Shown here: positions 25,789 through 35,400 of the stretch, one piece after another
Layout of the letters: every line of letters starts with the position of its first letter
Position numbering within the stretch: position 1 is the first letter of the stretch
Source of the DNA: Paraburkholderia kirstenboschensis
Lineage (GTDB): Bacteria > Pseudomonadota > Gammaproteobacteria > Burkholderiales > Burkholderiaceae
Direction of reading: 5' to 3'
Length of the DNA stretch: 57,515 bases
Assembly: GCF_904848585.1 (NCBI RefSeq)
Contig: NZ_CAJHCR010000028.1
Location: forward strand, 1 to 57,515
Position numbers and translations under genes: made by a program
Notes under the pieces: model-generated
What the model saw: the letters and a program-made list of their open reading frames with translations, nothing else
The model's database searches: none
Told to the model about the DNA's origin: nothing

Positions 25789-28167
25789 TTATTTTTGTCG
25801 GCACCGAACTGCAGTAACTTGACTGTACCGTTCGAAACTTGGGTATCCCTCCATCTGGCGCGAACCATGTCTCATCGTCGCGCTGGCGTCCGCCACCAGC
25901 AGCGCTGTCATGTTGACGATGCGTCGAACCGTCGCAGAAGCCGTCAGTACGTGCACGGGCTGCGCCGCGCCCAGCAGCATCGGGCCGATGGCGATGTTGT
26001 TGCCCGCCGCCGTCTTCAGCAGGTTGTACGAGATGTTGGCCGCGTCGATGTTCGGCAGCACCAGCAGGTTTGCATCGCCTTCGAGCGTCGAGTCGGGCAG
26101 CACTTCGCGGCGCAGATTGGCGTCGAGCGCGACGTCGCCGTGCATTTCGCCGTCAACCTGCAACTCCGGCGCGCGTTCGCGCAGGATGGCAAGCGTATCG
26201 CGCATTTTCTGCGCGGTCGGTGCATTGCTCGAACCGAAGTTCGAGTGCGACACCAGCGCGACCTTCGGCTCGATACCGAAACGGCGCACTTCCTCGGCGG
26301 CCATGATCGTGATCTCGGCCAGCTGCTCCGGCGTCGGGTCCAGATTCACGTGCGTATCGACCAGGAAAATCTGGCGATTCGGCAGCACCAGCGCGTTCAT
26401 CGCGGCATAGACGGCGCAGCCTTCGCGCTTGCCGATCACCTGGTCGATGAAGTGCAGGTGACGGTGCGTCGTGCTGATCGTGCCGCAGATCATGCCGTCC
26501 GCCTCGCCCTTTTTGACCAGCATTGCGCCGATCAGTGTGGTGCGGCGGCGCATTTCGAGCTTGGCCATCTGCTGCGTGATGCCTTTGCGGGACATCATCT
26601 TGTAATATTCCTGCCAGAAGTCGCGATAGCGCTCGTCGTGGTCCGTATTGACGACCGTGTAGTCCTGACCCGCGACCAGACGCAGACCGTAGCGCGCAAT
26701 GCGCTGCTCGATCACGGCCGGACGGCCAATCAGGATCGGCTTGGCCAGCTTTTCGTCGACGATGATCTGCATGGCTCGCAACACGCGCTCTTCTTCGCCT
26801 TCCGCGAACACAATGCGCTTTTTCTCCGGCTCGACGCCGCGCGCCAGCTGGAAGATCGGCTTCATCGTCGTGCCGCTGTGATACACGAACTGCTGCAGAT
26901 GCTGTTCGTACGCGTCCATGTCCTCGATCGGACGCTCGGCGACGCCCGAATCCATCGCGGCCTTCGCCACGGCGGGCGCGACCTTGACGATCAGACGCGG
27001 GTCGAACGGCTTCGGAATCAGATATTCCGGACCGAACGAGAGGTCCTGAATGCCGTAAGCCGTCGCGACGATGTCGCTCTGTTCCTGGCGCGCCAGTTCG
27101 GCGATGGCATTGACCGCCGCGATTTCCATTTCCCGCGTGACTGTGGTCGCGCCGGCGTCCAGCGCGCCGCGGAACAGAAACGGGAACACCAGCACGTTGT
27201 TCACCTGGTTGGGGTAGTCGGTGCGGCCCGTGCACAGCACGGCGTCCGGACGCACTTCCAGCGCCAGTTCCGGCAGGATTTCCGGCGTCGGGTTAGCGAG
27301 CGCCAGAATCAGTGGCTTGTCCGCCATCTGCTTGACCATGTCCTGCTTGAGCACGCCGCCTGCCGACAGGCCCAGGAAAACGTCCGCGCCGCCAATCGCC
27401 TCCGCGAGCGTGCGGGCCTCGGTTTCACGCGCGAAGCGTTCCTTGTCCGGGTCCATCAGTTCGACGCGGCCCTTATAGACCACGCCGGCCAGATCGGTGA
27501 CGGTGATGTTTTCGAGCGGCAGCCCGATATCGACCAGCAGATCCAGACAGGCCAGCGCCGCCGCGCCCGCGCCGGAGGAAACCAGCTTGACGTCCTTGAT
27601 GTCCTTGCCGACCACCTTCAAACCGTTCGTGATCGCTGCCGCGACGACGATTGCCGTGCCGTGCTGGTCGTCGTGGAAGACCGGAATCTTCATGCGCTTG
27701 CGACATTCGCGCTCGACGATGAAGCAGTCCGGCGCCTTGATGTCTTCGAGATTAATGCCGCCGAAAGTCGGCTCGAGCGCCGCGATCACGTCGACAAGCT
27801 TGTGCGGGTCTGACTCGTTCAACTCGATATCGAACACGTCGATGCCGGCGAACTTCTTGAACAGCACCGCCTTGCCTTCCATGACCGGCTTCGATGCGAG
27901 CGGGCCGATATTGCCGAGGCCGAGCACCGCCGTGCCGTTCGTCACGACGCCGACCAGGTTGCTGCGCGCCGTGAAGCGCGCGGCATTCAGCGGGTTCTCG
28001 ACGATCTCTTCACACGCGAACGCGACACCCGGCGAGTACGCCAGCGCGAGGTCGCGCTGGTTGATCATCTGCTTGGTGGGGGCGATCGCGATCTTCCCGG
28101 GGGTCGGGAATTCGTGGTAATCGAGTGCGGCTTGGCGCAAGCTCGTCGTATCAGATTGCTTGGTCAT
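25789..28167 (-). CDS. maeB: NADP-dependent malic enzyme, MaeB-type hybrid
   Basis: A 792-residue cytosolic enzyme that decarboxylates malate to pyruvate and makes NADPH. Residues ~1-430 are the malic-enzyme part: ALAYSPGVA, VVTNGTAVLGLGNIGPLA, then KIPVFHDDQHGTA and SSGAGAAALACLDLL (NADP-binding), and ILALANPTPEILPE. From ~430 onward is a phosphotransacetylase-like domain (IVFAEGEEERVLRAM, MSRKGITQQMAK, GEADGMICGT), typical of MaeB, which mediates acetyl-CoA control. The last ~25 residues extend past the usual family end. Start at ATG 28167; the ORF stays open to 28248 but that would overlap dctA. It lies 34 bases after dctA on the same strand, so it is probably co-transcribed. Confidence 0.93.
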   Translation of the reverse strand: MTKQSDTTSLRQAALDYHEFPTPGKIAIAPTKQMINQRDLALAYSPGVAFACEEIVENPLNAARFTARSNLVGVVTNGTAVLGLGNIGPLASKPVMEGKAVLFKKFAGIDVFDIELNESDPHKLVDVIAALEPTFGGINLEDIKAPDCFIVERECRKRMKIPVFHDDQHGTAIVVAAAITNGLKVVGKDIKDVKLVSSGAGAAALACLDLLVDIGLPLENITVTDLAGVVYKGRVELMDPDKERFARETEARTLAEAIGGADVFLGLSAGGVLKQDMVKQMADKPLILALANPTPEILPELALEVRPDAVLCTGRTDYPNQVNNVLVFPFLFRGALDAGATTVTREMEIAAVNAIAELARQEQSDIVATAYGIQDLSFGPEYLIPKPFDPRLIVKVAPAVAKAAMDSGVAERPIEDMDAYEQHLQQFVYHSGTTMKPIFQLARGVEPEKKRIVFAEGEEERVLRAMQIIVDEKLAKPILIGRPAVIEQRIARYGLRLVAGQDYTVVNTDHDERYRDFWQEYYKMMSRKGITQQMAKLEMRRRTTLIGAMLVKKGEADGMICGTISTTHRHLHFIDQVIGKREGCAVYAAMNALVLPNRQIFLVDTHVNLDPTPEQLAEITIMAAEEVRRFGIEPKVALVSHSNFGSSNAPTAQKMRDTLAILRERAPELQVDGEMHGDVALDANLRREVLPDSTLEGDANLLVLPNIDAANISYNLLKTAAGNNIAIGPMLLGAAQPVHVLTASATVRRIVNMTALLVADASATMRHGSRQMEGYPSFERYSQVTAVRCRQK

Positions 28168-28201
28168 GGCTGCAGTGCTCAGGAATTGTTGACAGGGTGA
28201 C

Positions 28202-29557
28202 TCAATGAGTGTGGGGCCGGACAATCGCGTCTCCGGCAAGCGCGTCATTTATAGGCGCCTCTTCGGTCGACTCCAGCGCGTCGATGCTCGTATCAGTACG
28301 TTCGAGCATCGCGCGCGCCTTGTTAATATCAAGCGCGCCCTCCCATCGAGCTACCACAATGGTCCCGACCCCGTTGCCGATCAGGTTGGTGACCGCGCGC
28401 GCCTCATTGAGGAACCGATCAACGCCGAGCAGCAGCACCAGTCCAGACACGGGGATTTTGTGCATCGAAGCCAGCGTCGCAGCCAGCGCGACGAATCCGG
28501 CTCCGGCCACCCCGGCCGACCCTTTCGACGTCAGCAACAGCACGCCGAGCAGCAACAGCTGATCCCAGATCGTCAGGTGGATATTCATCGCTTGCGCAAC
28601 GAACAGCGAGGCCATGGTCAGATAGATTGCAGTCCCATCAGCATTGAACGTATAGCCCGTTGGCAACACCATCCCGACTACAGGACGTGAGCACCCGAGC
28701 TTCTCCATCTTGATGAGCATTTGCGGGAGGACCGCTTCAGTCGAGGCTGTGCCGGCAGTAATGAAAATCTCGTCCTTGATATAGCGGAGATACTTCCACA
28801 ACGACAACCCACTCATGCGCATGACGAGGCCAAGCACGACGACAACGAAGAAAATCGAGGTGAGGTAAAGGCACAGCATCAGCTGGCCAAACGACGCCAG
28901 CGTGCCGATCCCATACTTCGCGATGGTGAATGCCATGCCACCAAAGGCACCCACAGGCGCGACATACATCACGATTCGCACCACGCCAAACATGCCCTGG
29001 AGAAACATGTCGAGCATGTCGACGAATGGCGCGGTGCGGGGACCGAGCTTGGCAAGCGCGATGGCGAGCAGAAGCGAAAAGAAGATGATCGGCAGGATAT
29101 CGCCGTTTGCGAATGCACCGACAATGCTGTTCGGAACGATGCTCATGAAGAACTCAAGCATCCCGTGCTGCTGCGCCGCGTGCGTGTATGTCGCGATCGC
29201 CGAGCTATCGATATGCGCGGGGTCGATGTTCATCCCGCTGCCCGGCTTGACGACGTTCACGACGACAAGGCCAACCGCAAGCGCAATCGTCGATGCAACT
29301 TCGAAGTAAATGACCGCTTTGACGCCGACCCGGCCCGCCTCATGAAGGTCGTTCATGCGGGCAATACCGACGACAACGGATGCGAAGATGATCGGGGCAA
29401 GCAGCATCCGGATCAGTTTGATGAACAGGTCGCCGAGTGGCTTGAGTTGGGAACCGACGTCAGGGTAGAAATGGCCGACCAGGACGCCGGCAATAATGCC
29501 AATCAGAACCTGTACATAGAGTCTGGAAAGAGCTTTTCTGATCTTTGAAACCCGCAT
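28202..29557 (-). CDS. dctA: C4-dicarboxylate:cation symporter
   Basis: A 451-residue inner-membrane carrier of the dicarboxylate/amino-acid:cation symporter family. The N-terminus YVQVLIGIIAGVLVGHFYP, the conserved SIVPNSIVGAF, the re-entrant loop serines in TAGTASTEAVLPQML, GYTFNADGTAIYL and GVDRFLNEARAVTNLIGNG are those of DctA. It imports succinate, malate, fumarate or related acids with protons or sodium. AGGAG lies seven bases before the ATG. It stands between tarD and maeB, so D-tartrate or a C4 product of its degradation is the likely cargo (inference). Confidence 0.93.
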   Translation of the reverse strand: MRVSKIRKALSRLYVQVLIGIIAGVLVGHFYPDVGSQLKPLGDLFIKLIRMLLAPIIFASVVVGIARMNDLHEAGRVGVKAVIYFEVASTIALAVGLVVVNVVKPGSGMNIDPAHIDSSAIATYTHAAQQHGMLEFFMSIVPNSIVGAFANGDILPIIFFSLLLAIALAKLGPRTAPFVDMLDMFLQGMFGVVRIVMYVAPVGAFGGMAFTIAKYGIGTLASFGQLMLCLYLTSIFFVVVVLGLVMRMSGLSLWKYLRYIKDEIFITAGTASTEAVLPQMLIKMEKLGCSRPVVGMVLPTGYTFNADGTAIYLTMASLFVAQAMNIHLTIWDQLLLLGVLLLTSKGSAGVAGAGFVALAATLASMHKIPVSGLVLLLGVDRFLNEARAVTNLIGNGVGTIVVARWEGALDINKARAMLERTDTSIDALESTEEAPINDALAGDAIVRPHTH

Positions 29558-29683
29558 GACTGTCTCCTATCTATGTGGCACTTTTCATGAAAATCAGGTC
29601 GAGCATCGCAGGGTGATCTACCGCTGCGGTAAGCACGACCCTATCTCGCCTGCTTTCTCTTTTTGTCGAATTCTTGAACGCTA

Positions 29684-29704
29684 CGCCGACGGCTTTCGTC
29701 GGCG
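29684..29704. terminator. Hairpin between tarD and dctA
   Basis: CGCCGACG (29684-29691) and CGTCGGCG (29697-29704) are perfect complements around GCTTT. On the transcribed minus strand no T-run follows, so it may attenuate or protect the mRNA rather than end it. The plus strand has TTTT three bases later. Confidence 0.4.
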
Positions 29705-29723
29705 CGTTTTGCCGCGTGGCAGC

Positions 29724-30890
29724 TTATGCAGACAGCTTTTGCATCTCGGCGAAAAGGTCGGCTTTTCCTTCGAACCCGATGCCGGGCAGATCGGGCATGG
29801 TGATAAAGCCGTTTTCCACCTTCACGCCGTCGGGGAAGCCCCCATAAGGCTGGAACAGATCCGGATAGGATTCGTTGCCACCCAAGCCAAGGCCGGCCGC
29901 GATGTTCAACGACATCTGGTGTCCACCGTGCGGAATGCAGCGGCTCGGCGACCAGCCGTGCTGATGCAGCATGTCGAGCGTGCGCAGATACTCGACGAGG
30001 CCATAGCTCAGCGCACAGTCGAACTGCAACCAGTCGCGGTCTGGACGCATGCCGCCGTAACGGATCAGGTTACGGGCGTCCTGCATCGAAAACAGGTCTT
30101 CGCCAGTCGCCATCGGCTTGTCGTAGTAGTTGCGCAGCGTTGCCTGCAATTCGTAGTCGAGCGGGTCGCCCGGCTCTTCGTACCAGAACAGGTCATATTG
30201 CGACAGCGCCTTCGCGTACTGAATCGCCGTGTCGAGATCGAAACGGCCGTTGGCATCGACGGCGAGTTTCTGACCGTCGCCCAGCACGCTGAGGATCGAG
30301 TCGATGCGGCGTAGATCTTCGTCGAGCGAAGCGCCACCGATCTTCTTCTTCACAACCGTATAACCGCGGTCGATGTAGCTGCGCATTTCGTCTTTCAGCT
30401 TCTCGTGATCCTGGCCGGGATAGTAGTAACCGCCCGCCGCGTACACGAATATCTGGCGATTCGGCTGGCCATTGCCATAGCGATCAGCGAGGAGCTGGAA
30501 CAGGGGCTTGCCTTCGATCTTCGCGACGGCATCCCAGACCGCCATATCGATCGTGCCGATTGCGACCGAGCGCTCCCCATGGCCGCCCGGCTTTTCGTTC
30601 GTGAACATGGTCGCCCAGATCTTGTGCGGATCGAGGTTGTCGCCAGCGTCGTTAACCAAGCTGGCAGGATCGGCTTCGAGGATGCGCGGAATGAAGCGCT
30701 CGCGCATCAGCTTGCCTTGGCCGTAGCGGCCGTTGGAATTGAAGCCGTAACCCACCACCGGCTTGCCGTCCCGGATGACATCCGTCACCACGGCGACGAG
30801 ACTTAGCGTCATCTTGCTGAAGTCAATGTAGGCGTTCCGGATCGGCGAGCTGATCGGAAGGGTCTTTTCGCGGATTTCAACGATTCTCAT
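29724..30890 (-). CDS. tarD: D(-)-tartrate dehydratase, enolase superfamily
   Basis: A 388-residue enzyme of the mandelate-racemase branch of the enolase superfamily. Stretches such as SSPIRNAYIDFSKM, VVGYGFNSNGRYGQG, NEKPGGHGERSVAIG, GTIDMAVWDAVAKIEG, and C-terminal CIPHGGHQMSLNIAAGLGLG and GGNESYPDLFQPYGG fit the characterised Bradyrhizobium TarD. It converts D-tartrate to oxaloacetate and water. Metal-binding acids are likely the Asp in LAVDANGRF and the Glu residues in FWYEEPGD and MATGEDLF; the catalytic Lys pair is in VVKKKIGG. GGAGA precedes the ATG. It heads a minus-strand unit with dctA and maeB and is divergent from a LysR gene. Confidence 0.9.
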   Translation of the reverse strand: MRIVEIREKTLPISSPIRNAYIDFSKMTLSLVAVVTDVIRDGKPVVGYGFNSNGRYGQGKLMRERFIPRILEADPASLVNDAGDNLDPHKIWATMFTNEKPGGHGERSVAIGTIDMAVWDAVAKIEGKPLFQLLADRYGNGQPNRQIFVYAAGGYYYPGQDHEKLKDEMRSYIDRGYTVVKKKIGGASLDEDLRRIDSILSVLGDGQKLAVDANGRFDLDTAIQYAKALSQYDLFWYEEPGDPLDYELQATLRNYYDKPMATGEDLFSMQDARNLIRYGGMRPDRDWLQFDCALSYGLVEYLRTLDMLHQHGWSPSRCIPHGGHQMSLNIAAGLGLGGNESYPDLFQPYGGFPDGVKVENGFITMPDLPGIGFEGKADLFAEMQKLSA

Positions 30891-30998
30891 GACGGTGTCT
30901 CCAGAGTTTTGGGGAACATAATGCGTGCGTCGGTTTGCAATGGAGCGTAGCTTAGTCGCGAAAGGTGGCGTTATACTTCGCTGTGATTCATTTCATTT

Positions 30999-31013
30999 TT
31001 TACCGCAGGTAAA
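30999..31013. promoter_or_regulatory. LysR-type operator palindrome (T-N11-A)
   Basis: TTTACC-GCA-GGTAAA is a perfect 15-bp palindrome containing the T-N11-A signature of LysR binding sites. It lies in the divergent tarD/lysR intergenic region, nine bases before the LysR start. Binding there would allow autoregulation and control of tarD, dctA and maeB. Confidence 0.6.
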
Positions 31014-31021
31014 TAAAGAAA

Positions 31022-31981
31022 GTGGCAACCGACATTGCGTCCGATTTCGATTTTTTTATTCTCCTTGCCAGACTCAGAAGCATGTCCGGTGCGGCCCGCG
31101 CGCTCAATCTGACTCCACCGGCGGCGACCAAACGCCTCGGGCTGATTGAACAGAGGCTCGGCGTTCGGCTGGTCAACAGGACAACCCGGAACGTTAGCCT
31201 GACGCCGGAAGGTGAGACTTATCTGCGCTATGCGACGCAAATCGTCGGGCAAGTCCGACAGATGCAAGATGAGATTTCCGGGGCACGATCTGATCCTCAC
31301 GGTCTTCTGCGCATCAACGCGACGCTCGGTTTCGGCCGCACGACCATCGCGCCGCTAGTGTCTGACTTCGCGAAGCGTTTTCCCAAGGTAGAGATCCAGT
31401 TTGAAGTGACCGACCGGCCCATCGATCTGGTCGCGGATGCCTTCGATATGGCGATCCGGTTTGGCGAACTTGCCGACAGCCGCCTTAGCGCCCGGCGCAT
31501 CATGAGCAACCGACGCTTCCTTTGCGCCTCTCCAAAGTACCTGGAGCGTTTGGGGAAGCCGCAACGCGTAGAGGATCTGCTTAAGCACCGTTGCATCATC
31601 CATCGCCAGAACGACGATGCCTACGGTGTCTGGAGGTACATACAGGACGATCACCTTGAAGCGCTGAAAGTCAAAGGCGCGCTTTCAAGCAACGACGGTG
31701 ATATCGTGCTGCGGTGGGCGCTCGACGGGCATGGGATATTGATTCGTTCCGAATGGGATCTGGCAAAATATGTCCAGAGCGGCCGGTTAGAGCTGGTGTT
31801 ACCCGATACTCCGTTGCCTTCCGCCGACCTGTTTGTCTACTACCCGAGTCAGCGAAATCAGACGGCACGCGCCCGAGCTTTCATTGATTTTTTGATCGAC
31901 CGCTTTCAGGCACCTTTTGTCCCGGTAGAGACTGGCACTATGATTTACGCTCAAAAAAAAGGAACTGGACGAAAAGTCTGA
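31022..31981 (+). CDS. LysR-family regulator of the tartrate locus
   Basis: A 319-residue transcription factor. The N-terminal winged HTH reads FDFFILLARLRSMSGAARAL, NLTPPAATKRLGLIEQRLG, RLVNRTTRNVSLTPEG. A substrate-binding domain follows from ~residue 95 (GLLRINATLGFGRTTIAPLV, FDMAIRFGELADS). The start is GTG 31022 with an A-rich, weak ribosome-binding region. Its position divergent from tarD makes it the likely sensor of tartrate or a related acid (inference). The C-terminal ~20 residues look like a run-on into neighbouring DNA. Confidence 0.88.
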   Translation: MATDIASDFDFFILLARLRSMSGAARALNLTPPAATKRLGLIEQRLGVRLVNRTTRNVSLTPEGETYLRYATQIVGQVRQMQDEISGARSDPHGLLRINATLGFGRTTIAPLVSDFAKRFPKVEIQFEVTDRPIDLVADAFDMAIRFGELADSRLSARRIMSNRRFLCASPKYLERLGKPQRVEDLLKHRCIIHRQNDDAYGVWRYIQDDHLEALKVKGALSSNDGDIVLRWALDGHGILIRSEWDLAKYVQSGRLELVLPDTPLPSADLFVYYPSQRNQTARARAFIDFLIDRFQAPFVPVETGTMIYAQKKGTGRKV

Positions 31982-31985
31982 GTCG

Positions 31986-32210
31986 TTGCTAGTCATAAGA
32001 GTCACGGCCCGCCAAACGCTGCGCGATACACCAGGCATGGTCGGCTTCCACGATCTGCGGACCCGAAAGATGGGTGACGTGATCGTCGTTGATGTGCACC
32101 TTGAGGTCGACGACCGGCTATCCATCGTCGACGGTCATGACATCGCAGCGGCACGCAGAAATGTCATCGACAGGCACCCGGTCCTCAACGTGACGACGCA
32201 TATCGACCGC
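31986..32210 (+). pseudogene. Cation diffusion facilitator, C-terminal domain remnant
   Basis: The frame RQTLRDTPGMVGFHDLRTRK, then MGDVIVVDVHLEVDDRL and RHPVLNVTTHIDRV is the cytoplasmic C-terminal domain of CDF (zinc/cobalt/iron) exporters. The six transmembrane helices that should precede it are absent; the upstream DNA is the end of the LysR gene. It is an orphan tail. Confidence 0.7.
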
Positions 32211-32923
32211 GTTAGCCGCACGGTATCGGGCCCCCCATCCATGATGCCAGTAGCCTATCATCAAAGCTGAGCATGTCTCGTGGGGCAGGCCGGTATGTGT
32301 GGCACCGCACACGATGCCGGGCCGGGTTGCGCAGATTCATCGTAAGGTGCTTGCAGTGGGCGCGCTCGCGCTCACGCTGCCCAAGCGGTTGGTGAACCGC
32401 CAAGAGGTCTTGCCACAGCATTTGTCCCGCAGGCACAGCGGCGCAAGATTGTATGAGCGTCAACACTTGCGGCCAACGTCATCGCGCAGCGCAAGTCGCG
32501 CAACGCGCCAGAACCGTTCAGGTCTGGAAGTACCGCGGCAGCAGTCAGAATTAAAAGAGCAGACGCTCGACTTCGATTGCTGCTGATGAGCCGCAACCGT
32601 CCGCTTGGCTGGGCCTGCGAGAACTATGCATGCATCAGTCCCTGTGTAAAAAGGACTAACGCAACCTGCCCCTATGTTGAACTCCAGTTCCACCATGAGT
32701 TGAACAAGTGCCAAGGCAGGTAAGATAACTATCGGACGATAGAGTTCTTGGTTCAGGCAGGCAATCATCTTCGGCTTTCTTCACTGCAGGAGTTACGCGT
32801 GGCCCGAGCTCGAGGCAGTCCCGCCAACTCGCAATGTTAATGTCCACTCGCTCAATTCGACGCGGGACCGTCGCTGTCCTCATAGCCATCCAATTTTCAC
32901 CTGCTCTGCAAAGGCAATCCGCC
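32211..32923. other. Gene-poor region between CDF remnant and AraC gene
   Basis: About 700 bases with only short overlapping frames on both strands, none recognisable. It probably contains decayed DNA plus the promoter of the AraC-type gene near its right end. Confidence 0.35.
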
Positions 32924-33754
32924 ATGCCCAAAGCTGCCCCTCCCGAACTTCCCGAACTTGACGGCGAGCACGGCCGGGGCCGCTCTCTGGTAAGGCACTA
33001 CCCGCGCGGCCTGGGTATCGACCCGCATGCTCACGACTGGGCTCAGGTGCTCTACGCCATCTCAGGTGTCATGTGGGTCGAAGTCGGCCGCGAGGCACTG
33101 ATCGTTCCACCTCAGCGAGCGGTCTGGCTGCCGCCTGGAACCGTGCATTCGATACACATGATGAGCGCGGTCGAAATGCGCAACCTTTACCTGCACGGAC
33201 AGAACGTTCAGCACCTGAGCAAACATACCGACGTTTTCGAAATCAACAGCCTGTTGAGAGCGCTCATTACGACTATCGCTGAACGCGAGCGCGAGCGCGA
33301 GCGCGACGAGGCGTACCTGAAAGCGGCCTATCATCTTGCAGCACTAGAACTGGGCCATGCGTCGCGCTACTCGCTGAGAATTCCGCTGCCAGACGAGTCC
33401 GATCGCCGCCTCGGCACGTTGTGCCGGGCCGTTATAGACAATCCTTCCGTCGACGTCAGCTTCGAACAGCACGCGGCCTCCGTGGGCGCTAGCGTGCGGA
33501 CCCTTTCGCGCCTGTTCACGCGGGAGTTGGGTCTCGGATTCGCCGAATGGCGCCGCCAGGTGCAACTGGCGATTGCCGTATCCAGGCTGGCGGAAGACCA
33601 GCCGGTGAGTTCGGTCGCGCGAGCCCTCGGCTACCTGCCCAGCAGTTTCAGCGACATGTTCCGCCGCGAACTCGGCGTGCCGCCCAGCGAATTTCGCCCG
33701 GACAAGACACTCGGCGATGCTGGAGCGCCGATGCTCGCACCAGCCGACAGCTAG
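32924..33754 (+). CDS. AraC-family regulator with cupin sensor domain
   Basis: A 276-residue transcription factor. Residues ~25-110 form a cupin (HAHDWAQVLYAISGVMWVE, VPPQRAVWLPPGTVHSI), and residues ~175-270 the double HTH (FEQHAASVGASVRTLSRLF, SSVARALGYLPSSFSDMFRR, LGVPPSEFRP). Between them is a short Glu/Arg repeat made by tandem GCGAGC units. ATG 32924 was chosen because AAGG precedes it; the 30-residue upstream extension lacks homology. An oxidoreductase gene follows 137 bases downstream on the same strand and is the natural candidate target. Confidence 0.85.
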   Translation: MPKAAPPELPELDGEHGRGRSLVRHYPRGLGIDPHAHDWAQVLYAISGVMWVEVGREALIVPPQRAVWLPPGTVHSIHMMSAVEMRNLYLHGQNVQHLSKHTDVFEINSLLRALITTIAERERERERDEAYLKAAYHLAALELGHASRYSLRIPLPDESDRRLGTLCRAVIDNPSVDVSFEQHAASVGASVRTLSRLFTRELGLGFAEWRRQVQLAIAVSRLAEDQPVSSVARALGYLPSSFSDMFRRELGVPPSEFRPDKTLGDAGAPMLAPADS

Positions 33755-33891
33755 CGACAGGGGCGGCACGCAGCCGTCCGGTTTTTGTCCAGAATTCGAA
33801 AGCCTCTGTCTGAACGCCGCCTCGGCTTGCCCCTACACTCCGGTCATACGCTGCCCCTCGCAGCCGAACTCACCGTCAAGGAGTGAATCAG

Positions 33892-34825
33892 ATGAAAGCC
33901 CTGCAATTCAAGTCGTTTGGGGCCCCGGAAGTGCTCGAGTACCTCGACCTGCCCATGCCGGAATGCGATAGCGACAGCGCTATCGTCCAGATCAGCAGCG
34001 CCTCGGTGAATCCGAGCGACGTGAAAAACGTGTCCGGGAGTTTCGATCACACCGAGCCGCCACGTATTCCCGGTCGCGACTTCAGCGGCGTGGTGGTCGA
34101 TGGCCCCGCTCAGTGGATCCGCGCCGAGGTATGGGGAACCGGCGGCGATATTGGCTTCACGCGCGACGGTACCCATGCGGAATTCATCAAGGTGCCGGTT
34201 GCGGCGCTGGCCCGCAAGCCGAAGGCGCTGAGCCACGAACAGGCGTCAGCCATCGGCGTGAACTTTGTGGTCGCGTGGTTGGGCACGGTCGATTGCGCCC
34301 AACTCGCCGAAGGCGAGACCATCGCAGTGATCGGTGCCGGCGGCGGCGTCGGTGGGGCGGTAACGCAGATCGCGAAGGCGCGCGGCTGCCGCGTCATCGG
34401 CATCGCCGGCCAGCTTGCTGATCGACGATTACGTGCCGTTTGATGAAAACACCATCCAGCGGGTGCGCACACTGACGGGCGGCGTTGACGTCGTCTATGA
34501 CGCCGTCGGCGGCGTCGCGTTCGAAACCGCGCTCGGCTTGCCCAAACGACGCGGCCGCGTCGTCGAGATCAGCGCGACCGGCAAACGCCGTGTCGAGTTC
34601 GACCTAATCGATTTTTATCGCAACGACACGCAGTTGTTCGGCACGAATAGCGCAACGCTCGGCGTCGTGGAATCGGCAAGACTTTTGACAGCGCTGGCCG
34701 AGGGATTCGAAAGCGGCAAGCTCAAGCCGCCCGTGATCGCCGAGCGCTTCGATTTGCAGCGAGGCCAGGAGGCCTACCGGGCAGTCGCGGCTGGCACGCC
34801 GGGCCGCGTCGTGATCAATCTGTGA
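33892..34825 (+). pseudogene. MDR-type NAD(P)H quinone oxidoreductase, frameshifted
   Basis: A medium-chain dehydrogenase/reductase without the zinc motifs. Start MKALQFKSFGAPEVLEYLDL has AAGGAG upstream. The cofactor fold GAGGGVGGAVTQIAKARGC is in the first frame, which then runs to a stop after IGIAGQLADRR. The second half resumes in another frame at LIDDYVPFDENTIQRV and continues through DVVYDAVGG to GRVVINL. A small indel at ~34410-34425 accounts for both halves. It may be a real mutation or a sequencing error. Confidence 0.75.
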
Positions 34826-34880
34826 TCGGCACACCCCGCACCAAAGCCGGCCACGGCGCCTCGTCATCCAGCGATCAACG

Positions 34881-35057
34881 ATGAAACCCTATCTGCTCTC
34901 TCTCGCTCTTGGCGTCGTGGTGGGCCTCATTTATGGCGTCGCCGACGTCAAATCTCCTGCTCCGCCGACGATCGCGCTTGTCGGACTACTGGGTATGCTT
35001 GCAGGCGAGCACGTCATGAGATTCGCTCGCGCCGTGCTGGTACATGCCGCACGCTGA
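34881..35057 (+). CDS. XapX domain small membrane protein
   Basis: A 58-residue protein: MKPYLLSLALGVVVGLIYG, then SPAPPTIALVGLLGMLAGEH. This is the XapX signature, a family of very small two-helix inner-membrane proteins of unknown role. It ends in TGA at 35055-35057. It follows the MDR gene by 55 bases on the same strand and may be part of that unit. Confidence 0.75.
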   Translation: MKPYLLSLALGVVVGLIYGVADVKSPAPPTIALVGLLGMLAGEHVMRFARAVLVHAAR

Positions 35058-35400
35058 TCCAGTGCGACACACTCGCGTAGCGGCTGCGCAAGCGGTCTTC
35101 CAAAGTCAGGCACGCCCCCTTTCTTCGCATGCCGATGCGCGAAGGCAGCTGTTTATCGGATGAGTCGTCGCGATGGTGCCTCGTAGCCGGGCCGTCGGCA
35201 AACGCCCGCGACCCGGTTCGAAAAAGTCCATACACTTTTTCGTTTCCGACCCGTGCCAGGATTCCAGCTTCCGAACCTTGGTGTCCGAACCCTTAAAATG
35301 ACGCGCCTGACCGGTCCGCACTCCAGAGGCGAGCCAGCTCTCGTTCTCGGTCTGCCGGTGGGACTAGCGGAACGCCCGCTCGGTACTACGAATCGACATC
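35058..35400. other. Intergenic region before ferric-reductase-like gene
   Basis: About 340 bases with no supported gene. It likely contains the promoter of the next gene; no clear motif was found. Confidence 0.35.

Noticed and set aside
25654..27813. 719-codon plus-strand frame opposite the chemoreceptor and maeB genes
   Set aside because: It is a GC-driven shadow of maeB; its residues are Arg/His/Asp-rich and match no family, while maeB is unmistakable.
33286..33312. Tandem GCGAGC repeat in the AraC gene
   Set aside because: A short in-frame hexamer repeat coding Glu-Arg; considered as a slippage switch, but whole-codon units cannot change the frame.
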